This document shows positions 1-5,210 of a stretch of 5,915 nucleotides of DNA, piece after piece (position 1 is the stretch's first letter; each line of letters begins with the position of its first letter). The notes under the pieces were generated by a model that was not told the DNA's origin, ran no database searches, and worked only from the letters and a program-made list of their open reading frames with translations. A program made the position numbers and the translations under genes. Origin of the DNA: Hyphomicrobiales bacterium (GTDB taxonomy: Bacteria > Pseudomonadota > Alphaproteobacteria > Rhizobiales > Afifellaceae); assembly GCA_013812985.1 (NCBI GenBank), contig JACCSN010000859.1:1-5915 (forward strand), in the 5' to 3' direction.

Positions 1-467
1 CGCCGCTCGGCGTCCTCGATCTGGGCGCGAGGCGCCATGTCGACCGGCGCCTCATAGGCGATGTTGACCATGTCCTCGCCGATGGTGATCAGGTTGCGGC
101 GGATCGACAGGTCGTAGATCGTGCGGCCGTAATCCTCCGAATTGATGATGGTCGTCGCCTCATAGGCGAGGCGCGCGAGGTATTCGGCGACGCTGATCTC
201 GCCGACGCGGTCGTTCTCCTTCAGGAAGCTCTTGATGGTGCGCGGGTCGGCGACCTTGCCCAGCCGGATGAGCTGGGAGCTCTTCTCATAAATCTGCCGG
301 TGCAGCGGATCGTAGAAATGCGCCGGCTCAAGGAAATCGGAAACGCGGTAGAAAGCCTCGTTGTTGATGAGGATGGCGCCCAGGAGCGCCTGCTCCACCT
401 CGATGTTATGCGGGCTTTGCCGATGGATCGGCTCGTCTTCAGGGGCAAGGGCGTGGGCGAAGGACAT
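1..467 (-). CDS. dnaB: Replicative DNA helicase DnaB, N-terminal part (cut by window edge)
   Basis: DnaB is the hexameric, ATP-driven helicase that unwinds the chromosome ahead of the replisome. The window holds the first 155 codons. Visible is the family's N-terminal helical domain, roughly residues 17-125, with the hallmark run PHNIEVEQALLGAIL at 19-33, then NNEAFYRVSDFLEPAHFYDPLHRQIY-type helices at 35-60 and GRTIYDLSIRRNLI at 114-127. The linker begins near 140. The RecA-like ATPase domain with its Walker motifs would lie beyond base 1, so catalytic integrity cannot be judged. The ATG at 467 is the only plausible start: the family signature begins 18 residues later, and upstream codons show neither a start nor family similarity. 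No strong Shine-Dalgarno is visible before it. Placement downstream of rplI is typical for alphaproteobacteria, although cfa intervenes here. Confidence 0.95.
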   Translation of the reverse strand, partial: MSFAHALAPEDEPIHRQSPHNIEVEQALLGAILINNEAFYRVSDFLEPAHFYDPLHRQIYEKSSQLIRLGKVADPRTIKSFLKENDRVGEISVAEYLARLAYEATTIINSEDYGRTIYDLSIRRNLITIGEDMVNIAYEAPVDMAPRAQIEDAER

Positions 468-608
468 CTCTGATTCGGGGCTGGTTGCGTTCCCCCATAG
501 GCCCCGCGTCCGGCGATTGACAGGCGACGATCCGCGCGGCGTGAAAGCACGCCCGTTATTCCCACTACGCAAGCGGCGCGCCTGCGGCGACTTGATTCGC
601 GCGCGATT
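468..608. other. cfa-dnaB intergenic region with a short hairpin
   Basis: The 141 bases between the cfa stop and the dnaB start hold no gene. A perfect 6-bp hairpin with a four-base loop lies at 538-553 (GGCGTG, AAAG, CACGCC). No T-tract follows on the minus strand, so as a cfa terminator it is weak. I found no convincing -35/-10 pair for dnaB. The minus-strand CTATGG near 497-502 resembles an alphaproteobacterial -10 box but has no matching -35 at 17 bases. Confidence 0.4.
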
Positions 609-1862
609 CTATTCGCCCGCGAGCCGGAACGATTCGTTCCGACGACGCTCGGCGTTCAGCTCCGCTTCCGCCCTGAACATGTAATCACGGGTCAGCGGAA
701 CAGACGTCCTGCTCCTGGCCAGCTGGATCTGGAACACCATCATGGAGCCCTCACGGAAAGCGGCTTCCGAGCCGGCGAGATAGAAGTCCCACATCCGGCA
801 GAAGCGCTCGTCGTAGATCCGCGCCGCCTCCTCCCACCGGTCGCGGAACCGCTCACGCCAGGCCTTGAGCGTTTCGGCGTAATGCAGCCGGAGAACCTCC
901 ACATCGGTGACATAGAGGCCGACAGGCTCGATCGCCTTGAGGACCTCCGACAGCGCCGGAATGTAGCCGCCGGGAAAAATGTACTTCTCGATCCAGGGAT
1001 TGGTGGCGCCGGGCGGCTCGAAGCGGCCGATGGCGTGAAGCACCATCGATCCGTCAGGCTTCAGCAGCCTTGCCACGGTGCGGAAGAACTCGCCGTAGCG
1101 GGCGACGCCCACATGCTCGAACATGCCCACGGAAACGATGCGGTCGAACGTCCGGTCGAGCCCGCGATAATCCTGCAGCTCGAAATGCACATGGCGTTCA
1201 AGCCCGTTGTCGCGCGCCCGCTGATTGGAGACGCGGTGCTGCTCGGATGACAGCGTGACCCCGGTCACATCCACCTCGGCGTTCTCCGCCAGATAGAGCC
1301 CGAGCCCGCCCCAGCCGGAGCCAATGTCGAGCACGTTCTGCCCCGGCTTCAGGTCGAGCTTGGCGGTGAGGTGCCGCTTCTTGGCCCATTGCGCCTCGTC
1401 GAGGCTAGCCCCAGGCGTCTCGAAATAGGCGCAGGAATATTGCATGTCCCGGTCGAGGAAGAGGCGGTAGAGGCGTTCGTCGAGATCGTAATGGTGGGCG
1501 ACGTTGCGCCGCGCCTTGAGCGGCGTGTTGTTCTGCACCCACCGCCGTCCGGCGAAGCGCAGCCGCGCCAGGGCGGCGACGAATGGGACTTCGCGGAACC
1601 TAGCCCAGTTCTCATTCGCGAGCAGCAGGAAATCGAGCAGCGTGTCGTCGGGGAACTCGATCCCGCCATCCATGTAGGCTTCCCCGAGCGCCAGTTCCGG
1701 ATTGCGGAGAAGCGCACGCTCGGCGCGTTCGTTCCTGAAGAGAATGGCGGCGGAACGCCCATCGCCTTCGCCGTAGCGGGACACGCTGCCGTCGGCCCAG
1801 GTCACCTGCAATCTGCCTTGCCGGAACACCCGAGCCATCAGTCGATCGAGATGGCGCTTCAT
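609..1862 (-). CDS. cfa: Cyclopropane-fatty-acyl-phospholipid synthase
   Basis: A SAM-dependent enzyme that adds a methylene bridge across cis double bonds of unsaturated acyl chains in membrane phospholipids, typically in stationary phase or under acid stress; it acts at the inner face of the membrane. The protein has 417 residues; E. coli Cfa has 382. Residues 1-115 form the family's N-terminal lipid-associated domain. The methyltransferase domain follows: YSCAYF at 142-147, SAM motif I VLDIGSGWGG at 177-186, MFEHVG at 247-252, LHAIG at 275-279, YIFPGGYIP at 294-302 and LHYAETLKAW at 326-335. Aligned by motif, C144, E249, H276 and Y328 match the E. coli active-site residues C139, E239, H266 and Y317, so it looks functional. 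The start chosen is the ATG at 1862, preceded by a GGGGG run at about 8 bases. An in-frame GTG at 1889 would add nine poorly conserved residues and leave almost no leader after the candidate promoter. No signal peptide or membrane span is seen. Confidence 0.95.
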   Translation of the reverse strand: MKRHLDRLMARVFRQGRLQVTWADGSVSRYGEGDGRSAAILFRNERAERALLRNPELALGEAYMDGGIEFPDDTLLDFLLLANENWARFREVPFVAALARLRFAGRRWVQNNTPLKARRNVAHHYDLDERLYRLFLDRDMQYSCAYFETPGASLDEAQWAKKRHLTAKLDLKPGQNVLDIGSGWGGLGLYLAENAEVDVTGVTLSSEQHRVSNQRARDNGLERHVHFELQDYRGLDRTFDRIVSVGMFEHVGVARYGEFFRTVARLLKPDGSMVLHAIGRFEPPGATNPWIEKYIFPGGYIPALSEVLKAIEPVGLYVTDVEVLRLHYAETLKAWRERFRDRWEEAARIYDERFCRMWDFYLAGSEAAFREGSMMVFQIQLARSRTSVPLTRDYMFRAEAELNAERRRNESFRLAGE

Positions 1863-1897
1863 TGTCACACCCCCGTCGCATGAACACACGACGGCGC

Positions 1898-1926
1898 ATT
1901 GAAATCCCGTTTCGGTCGGGGTGCAA
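1898..1926 (-). promoter_or_regulatory. Candidate cfa promoter
   Basis: On the minus strand TTGCAC (1921-1926) and TTCAAT (1898-1903) are 17 bases apart, giving a modest sigma-70-like match. Transcription would start near 1891, leaving a leader of about 29 bases to the ATG at 1862, which fits that start better than the GTG at 1889. Both hexamers are imperfect, so this is tentative. In other bacteria cfa often depends on a stress sigma factor, whose box I could not identify here. Confidence 0.3.
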
Positions 1927-2115
1927 GAACCACTGCTTCAAAGCCGCGCATTCAGAAGAGCTTGCGCAGCGCGCTGGACAGGTTGACGAGGCTCAGGCGC
2001 TACCGAACTGTCACGCTGGTGCGCGCCCCATCCCGACCCTCCGGGCTCGGAATTTATCAGGCGTCGGCGGGCGAACGTGGACTTGCTCGCCGGCGCTTCA
2101 CCTCAGTTCTGTGGG

Positions 2116-2146
2116 AAAGAAACGAGGGGCGACCCTCATGCCCCTC
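2116..2146 (-). terminator. Intrinsic terminator after rplI
   Basis: Read on the minus strand, GAGGGGC (2146 to 2140), a nine-base loop and GCCCCTC (2130 to 2124) form a perfect 7-bp GC-rich stem, followed after one base by TTTCTTT (2122 to 2116). It begins 22 bases past the rplI stop. This is a textbook Rho-independent terminator. It marks the end of the rpsF-rpsR-rplI operon and separates it from cfa. Confidence 0.8.
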
Positions 2147-2167
2147 AATCATCGTCGGCAGTCGAGC

Positions 2168-2761
2168 TTACCGCTCCTCCTCCGGCTCGGCGGCGGCGCC
2201 AGCGATGTCGTCCATAGCCGCGCCTTCAGGCTCTTCCGGCTCTTCGGCCTCCGCTTCCTCACGGAAGAAGCTGCGGCCCGTCAAGTCCTCGCCGCTCGCC
2301 TGCCGCTCCGCCTCATCGGCCGAGCGAGCCACATTGATCGTGATCGGCACCTCCACCTCCGGGTGCAGCGTGATCATGATCTCGTGCAGCCCGATCGACT
2401 TGATGGCGCGATCGAGCCGCACCTGGCTACGCTCGACGCTGAAGCCGCCGGACTCCGCCACTTCGGCGATGTCGCGCGTCGAGACGGAGCCGTAGAGCTG
2501 GCCCGTCTCGCCGGCCTGCCGCAGGACCGCGAAAGTTTGCCCGGAGAGCTTCTCGGCGACGCCTTCGGCTTCCTTGCGGGCCTCCAGGTTGCGCGCTTCG
2601 AGCTGCACCTTGTCCCGGTCGAAGCGCTTGCGGCTCGCTTCATTGGCCCTGAGCGCCTTGCCTTGCGGCAGGAGGAAATTGCGCCCGTAGCCGTCCTTCA
2701 CGCGGACCACATCGCCCATCTGGCCGAGCTTCGCCACGCGCTGCAGAAGAATCACTTCCAT
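2168..2761 (-). CDS. rplI: 50S ribosomal protein L9
   Basis: L9 binds 23S rRNA near the L1 stalk, reaches towards the neighbouring ribosome on a polysome, and helps maintain reading frame. At 197 residues it is about 48 longer than the 149-residue E. coli protein, as is common in alphaproteobacteria. Residues 1-40 are the N-terminal RNA-binding domain with the signature [20 protein letters not shown] at 16-35. Residues 41-75 are the long connecting helix. Residues 76-147 are the C-terminal RNA-binding domain, including [14 protein letters not shown] at 87-100. The tail 148-197 is rich in Glu and Ala, has no match in E. coli L9 and is probably disordered. The ATG at 2761 follows AAGGAG at a 6-base spacing. 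It is the last gene of the rpsF operon and is followed by a strong terminator. Confidence 0.97.
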   Translation of the reverse strand: MEVILLQRVAKLGQMGDVVRVKDGYGRNFLLPQGKALRANEASRKRFDRDKVQLEARNLEARKEAEGVAEKLSGQTFAVLRQAGETGQLYGSVSTRDIAEVAESGGFSVERSQVRLDRAIKSIGLHEIMITLHPEVEVPITINVARSADEAERQASGEDLTGRSFFREEAEAEEPEEPEGAAMDDIAGAAAEPEEER

Positions 2762-2925
2762 CTTTGTCTCCTTGCTGTCCCGCCCCTCGACTCCGAGAAT
2801 TGCGGTTAGGGGCGCCTTCCGGTGGAAGGGCCAACCCCAGCGAACTCAGCACGTAGGGTGGGCAAAGCGCGGCGTGCCAACCAATCACCACGTGGGCACG
2901 GCGCGAAGACGCGCCCTTGCCCACC
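2762..2925. other. rpsR-rplI spacer lacking a gene
   Basis: These 164 bases hold a leader hairpin ahead of rplI (2781-2814) and a nested inverted repeat element reaching into rpsR (2853-2929). No coding frame of useful length is supported. In many Hyphomicrobiales a DUF2232 membrane-protein gene of roughly 300 codons sits at this place (my recollection of the family context). Nothing here resembles a remnant of one. Confidence 0.6.
2781..2814 (-). promoter_or_regulatory. Hairpin just upstream of the rplI ribosome binding site
   Basis: CGCCCCT (2781-2787) and AGGGGCG (2808-2814) are perfect 7-bp inverted arms around a 20-base loop, with a further possible CCG/CGG pairing inside. On the rplI mRNA the stem ends about 8 bases before the AAGGAG Shine-Dalgarno. 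It has no T-tract, so termination is unlikely. It may protect or process the mRNA, or modulate rplI translation. Confidence 0.45.
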
Positions 2926-2929
2926 CTAC
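2853..2929. repeat. REP-like nested inverted repeat element
   Basis: The outer arms GTAGGGTGGGCAA (2853-2865) and TTGCCCACCCTAC (2917-2929) are a perfect 13-bp inverted pair 51 bases apart. Each half can also fold on itself: GGTGGGCA against TGCCAACC on the left (2857-2882, imperfect) and GTGGGCA against TGCCCAC on the right (2893-2924). This two-hairpin layout is typical of REP/BIME-type intergenic repeats, and I recall the arm sequence as a high-copy intergenic repeat in Bradyrhizobium- and Methylosinus-like genomes. Its right arm overlaps the rpsR stop codon. Copy number cannot be judged, because only this copy lies in the window. Confidence 0.7.
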
Positions 2930-3174
2930 CGCAGCACGTACGGCAGGAGCCCAAGAAAGCGGGCGCGCTTGATGGCCCGCGCCAACTCGCGCTGCTTCTT
3001 GGCGGACACGGCGGTGATGCGCGACGGCACGATCTTGCCGCGCTCGGAAATGTAGCGCTCCAGGAGCTTGGCGTCCTTGTAGTCGATCCTGGGCGCACCT
3101 TCGCCGGAGAACGGGCAGGTCTTGCGGCGCCGATGGAAGGGCCGGCGCGTCGGCATTTGTGCGATATCAACCAT
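2926..3174 (-). CDS. rpsR: 30S ribosomal protein S18
   Basis: S18 sits on the platform of the 30S subunit as a dimer with S6. At 82 residues it is near the usual 75-85. The basic N-terminus contains [15 protein letters not shown] at 10-24, and the conserved core [20 protein letters not shown] begins at 31, followed by [33 protein letters not shown] residues to 79. The ATG at 3174 lies 5 bases after the rpsF stop. Its Shine-Dalgarno (GAGGAG/TAGGA) overlaps the rpsF 3' end, so the two genes are translationally coupled, as suits partners in a 1:1 complex. The TAG stop (2926-2928) falls inside the 13-base arm of the repeat element. Confidence 0.97.
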   Translation of the reverse strand: MVDIAQMPTRRPFHRRRKTCPFSGEGAPRIDYKDAKLLERYISERGKIVPSRITAVSAKKQRELARAIKRARFLGLLPYVLR

Positions 3175-3179
3175 CGGTC

Positions 3180-3560
3180 CTACTCCTCGTCGTCATCGCG
3201 GCGGCGTTCGCGGTCGCGCCGGCGGCGCTCGTCGCGCTCTTTCTTCTGCATCTGCACGGACGGCTCGTCCTCAAGCCCCTCGACCTTGACCGTCAGGAAG
3301 CGCAGGACATCCTCGTTGATGCCCATCTGCCGCTCCATCTCGGCCACCGCCGCATGGGGAGCGTTGATATTCATCAGCGTATAATGCGCCTTGCGATTCT
3401 TCTTGATGCGGAACGCGAGGCTTTTCAGGCCCCAATATTCCGCCTTGCTGACAGAGCCGCCGCCGGACTCGATCAATCCCTTATACGTGTCGACGAGCTC
3501 GTCAACACGCTGGCCGGACACATCCTGCCGAGCCAGGAAAACATGCTCGTATAGCGCCAT
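3180..3560 (-). CDS. rpsF: 30S ribosomal protein S6
   Basis: S6 binds the central domain of 16S rRNA together with S18 late in assembly of the small-subunit platform. It has 126 residues (E. coli 131-135). Residues 1-95 form the ferredoxin-like fold: [13 protein letters not shown] at the start, the signature [20 protein letters not shown] at 41-60, and [20 protein letters not shown] at 74-93. From about 105 the tail is a charged low-complexity run of Lys, Arg, Glu and Asp ending in DDDEE. In E. coli, RimK adds glutamates to the acidic S6 C-terminus; the end here would be a plausible acceptor, but that is inference. The ATG at 3560 is preceded by AAGAGAAGC, a weak Shine-Dalgarno. It is the first gene of the operon. 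Confidence 0.97.
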   Translation of the reverse strand: MALYEHVFLARQDVSGQRVDELVDTYKGLIESGGGSVSKAEYWGLKSLAFRIKKNRKAHYTLMNINAPHAAVAEMERQMGINEDVLRFLTVKVEGLEDEPSVQMQKKERDERRRRDRERRRDDDEE

Positions 3561-3777
3561 GCTTCTCTTGCCTTTCCGTCATTGACCGGCGCGGCGCGGA
3601 GCCTCGTCGAAGCCTCGTGCGGCCCATTGATGAAATGGCGCCCCGCGGAAAGGCCCGAATCGTCTTCGAGAGCGGAGACACCGGAAACCGAATCCCTTGT
3701 GGATCCTGCGGGCCAATAACTGGCGATCGTCCCGCTTTCCGTTCAGCCCCCAGCCGAAGCCGGTCGTGAAGGGTCGC
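3561..3777 (-). promoter_or_regulatory. Long rpsF mRNA leader with hairpins
   Basis: If transcription starts from the promoter at 3778-3806, the mRNA has about 210 untranslated bases before rpsF. Within it, 3621-3642 folds as an 8-bp stem with one bulged base and a five-base loop. GCGGG (3708-3712) can pair with CCCGC (3731-3735) around a small inner stem. An 8-base direct repeat AGCCTCGT (plus strand) occurs at 3600-3607 and 3611-3618, exactly 11 bases apart. S6:S18 complexes are known to repress their own mRNA through a leader structure in several bacteria. I cannot show that the same motif is present here. Confidence 0.35.
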
Positions 3778-3806
3778 TATGTAGACGATCCCATCGGCGC
3801 TTTCAA
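3778..3806 (-). promoter_or_regulatory. Probable rpsF operon promoter
   Basis: On the minus strand TTGAAA (3801-3806) and TACATA (3778-3783) are 17 bases apart. Shifted by one base, this reads GTTGAA-N17-CTACAT, close to the alphaproteobacterial housekeeping consensus CTTGAC-N17-CTATAT (as reported for Sinorhizobium). It is the best promoter-like sequence in the window and precedes a highly expressed operon. The -35 lies in the loop of the 3792-3818 hairpin. Confidence 0.55.
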
Positions 3807-3818
3807 CTCGCGCCGATG
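3792..3818. terminator. Perfect 9-bp hairpin, possible VOC-gene terminator or operator
   Basis: CATCGGCGC (3792-3800) and GCGCCGATG (3810-3818) are perfect inverted arms around a 9-base loop, starting 23 bases past the VOC-gene stop on the minus strand. No T-tract follows in either direction, so a classical intrinsic terminator is not fully supported. The dyad surrounds the -35 box of the rpsF promoter and could instead be an operator. Confidence 0.45.
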
Positions 3819-3841
3819 TCCCGCTGAATATTTTCCACGAA

Positions 3842-4222
3842 TCAGATGCGCTTGGGCTCGAACAGTTCGACCAGGTTGCCGGAGGGGTCCTCAAGCAGGA
3901 TTTGCTTGCCGCCCTGACCGATCACGATCTCGTTGCGAAATCGACTTCCGGCGTTCTTCAGCGTTCCGACCAAAGTCTCCAAATCGTCGACCTCGATCTG
4001 TATCCGATTCCAGCCGCCAGGCGCGGGGAACTCTCCATCGGGCATCGCCTGGCCGGCCCCTCCACCTCCTGCGGGCTGGTTCAACAACAGCCGGAGGTCT
4101 CCACGCGCGATCATTGCAAAGCCGGGCGCCGGGCGCATCTCCACCGTGAAGCCGAGCTGCCCGGCGTAAAACGAGACCGCAGCGTCCACATCATTGACGA
4201 TATATCGCACAGACGCAACCAT
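3842..4222 (-). CDS. VOC-family (glyoxalase/bleomycin-resistance fold) protein
   Basis: A 126-residue single-unit vicinal-oxygen-chelate protein with two beta-alpha-beta-beta-beta modules. Module one, 1-50, contains YIVNDVDAAVSFYAGQLGF at 7-25, the usual V-x-D...FY...LGF pattern. Module two, 71-126, contains WNRIQIEVDDLETLVGTLKN at 71-90 and LLEDPSGNLVELFEP at 109-123. Family members dimerise in the cytosol and act as glyoxalases, dioxygenases, antibiotic-binding or thiol-transferring proteins. Matched by spacing to glyoxalase I, the first metal-ligand histidine is Ser4 and the second is Arg73; only Glu119 is kept. A metal-dependent glyoxalase I role is therefore unlikely and the substrate is unknown. 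The ATG at 4222 has an excellent GAGGAGG site 5 bases upstream. Codons are less GC-biased than in the ribosomal genes (GTT, TCT, CGA, TAT, AAT, GAT early on). Confidence 0.85.
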   Translation of the reverse strand: MVASVRYIVNDVDAAVSFYAGQLGFTVEMRPAPGFAMIARGDLRLLLNQPAGGGGAGQAMPDGEFPAPGGWNRIQIEVDDLETLVGTLKNAGSRFRNEIVIGQGGKQILLEDPSGNLVELFEPKRI

Positions 4223-4315
4223 TGCCGCCTCCTCGGATTCGGTGGATCAGGAGACAGCCAGCGGAGGCGGGCGTCAACGGCGGCTCATCGAGGCTTCCCG
4301 ACTCCTTCGTGTTCG

Positions 4316-4375
4316 CTGACCGCGCCACAAAGGCGCCAGGAGAACGCTGCGGCGCGACCAAGGCGGCGCGGTCAG
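4316..4375. repeat. 11-bp inverted repeat between the unknown gene and the VOC gene
   Basis: CTGACCGCGCC (4316-4326) and GGCGCGGTCAG (4365-4375) are perfect inverted arms around a 38-base interior that can itself form short GC stems (for example GCGCC/GGCGC). It lies in the 214-base gap that otherwise holds only the VOC ribosome binding site. No T-tract follows on the minus strand. It could be a Rho-type terminator structure for the upstream gene or a fold-back repeat. Confidence 0.45.
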
Positions 4376-4436
4376 GCGGTTCCGAGAGCTCGGGATCGCC
4401 AGCGTTCAGGCCCGGAGATTGGAAGTACGCCGTATG

Positions 4437-5210
4437 TTATTCCGCCAGCGTTGTGAAGGAGCCGAGCCCCGCGACCAATTCCGAAACGTCGCCGTCGGCG
4501 CTGTCCACCGCGAGAGCGACGGCGAAGATCAGCGGCTCGACCGCGGTCAGGACGAGATCGACGTCATTGATCCGGCACTGATGGACGAGCTCGTGCAGGG
4601 AGTCGCGCTTTTCCGCAACCTCTCCCTCATATGAATGCGCGACGATGATCGCGGCGGCCTCGCTGCGCCGCAACGTGTGGACGATCCCGAATCCGATCAG
4701 CCACGGGCCGAGATCGAGGAAACGCCCGGCCACCAGCGTCCCGGCGGATGAACTCGCCGCAAGCCCGTTGTCCCTGATGAGTAGCTGGCGTCCCTCGTCT
4801 AGGAGATCCTTGACGTGGACGCAGCCATCGGCGCCGCAGGCTTCCACTTGAAAGACGGAGAAGAACGCGTCGGGCAGCTTGGTCGCGATCGACTGTTCGA
4901 GCCTATTGCCTTTCGTCGCGGCCTTCGCGGCGAGGCGATCGATCGCGCGCTTCCGGGACGTCCTGACGAACGGGTCGCCTGGGCGTGAATAAAGCGAAGC
5001 GTCCAGGATGAGGTTGAGGGCGCTCTCCGTCGGCTCTCCCATGACCCGGAGAACCTCGTAGCCAAGTTCGATGTCTTTCTTGGTTAGCTTGTCCGTGCAC
5101 CGGCCGAGCACCCGATTGAAGGCTTCGCGGACGGCTGGGTAGTCAAACACCGCGGGATCGGCTGGGGCGCCTTCGAACGTGTCGCGATTCGCCGCCGCTC
5201 TTCCACGCAT
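4437..5210 (-). CDS. Hypothetical protein of 257 residues
   Basis: I do not recognise a family. The protein is cytosolic in character, with no signal peptide or clear membrane span. Residues 1-110 are mostly charged and helical (KLTKKDIELGYEVLRVMGEP at 41-60, then a basic stretch RTSRKRAIDRLAAKAATKGN at 83-102). Residues 114-175 look beta-rich: DAFFSVFQV, a close Cys pair C125 and C130 in CGADGC, VHVKDLLDEGRQLLIRDNGL at 131-150, and AGRFLDLGPWLIGFGI. This part loosely recalls a DLL-x-G beta module seen beside SEC-C motifs in other bacterial proteins, but no SEC-C is present. Residues 180-257 are helical and end in a hydrophobic, acidic region. The ATG at 5210 is preferred because GCGAGG lies 6 bases upstream; the in-frame GTG at 5234 has a poorly placed site. 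Frequent AGA, GGA, CTA, CCA and TCA codons suggest an accessory origin. Confidence 0.65.
   Translation of the reverse strand: MRGRAAANRDTFEGAPADPAVFDYPAVREAFNRVLGRCTDKLTKKDIELGYEVLRVMGEPTESALNLILDASLYSRPGDPFVRTSRKRAIDRLAAKAATKGNRLEQSIATKLPDAFFSVFQVEACGADGCVHVKDLLDEGRQLLIRDNGLAASSSAGTLVAGRFLDLGPWLIGFGIVHTLRRSEAAAIIVAHSYEGEVAEKRDSLHELVHQCRINDVDLVLTAVEPLIFAVALAVDSADGDVSELVAGLGSFTTLAE

Larger units (their letters stand above)
1863..2167. other. rplI-cfa intergenic region (305 bases)
   Basis: No gene is supported here. The rplI end holds an intrinsic terminator (2116-2146) and the cfa end holds a candidate promoter (1898-1926). The middle, about 1927-2115, shows neither a recognisable protein nor a strong hairpin. 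Long open frames cross it on the plus strand, but they read antisense through cfa or rplI and have no family resemblance. Confidence 0.6.

Noticed and set aside
1371..1883. Plus-strand open frame of 170 codons within cfa
   Set aside because: It is entirely antisense to the N-terminal half of cfa and shows no ribosome binding site or family resemblance.
609..1889. GTG at 1889 as the cfa start
   Set aside because: It adds nine residues unlike the family, leaves almost no leader after the candidate promoter, and the ATG at 1862 has the better-placed G-rich ribosome binding site.
1921..1926. TTGCA read as a sigma-54 -12 element ahead of cfa
   Set aside because: The required GG at the -24 position with fixed spacing is absent.
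1862..2809. Long plus-strand open frame of 315 codons
   Set aside because: It runs antisense across rplI and the terminator, its product is a low-complexity Arg/Leu/Ala mixture without family features, and high GC produces such open frames often.
2853..2929. CRISPR or attachment-site interpretation of the repeats
   Set aside because: There are only two inverted arms with no regular direct repeats and spacers, and no integrase or cas gene is present.
3183..3245. Low-complexity GC run as a tandem repeat
   Set aside because: It is simply the codons for the charged Arg/Asp/Glu tail of S6.
3902..4456. Plus-strand open frame of 184 codons across the VOC gene
   Set aside because: The VOC frame on the other strand has clear fold signatures and a strong Shine-Dalgarno; this one is its antisense shadow.
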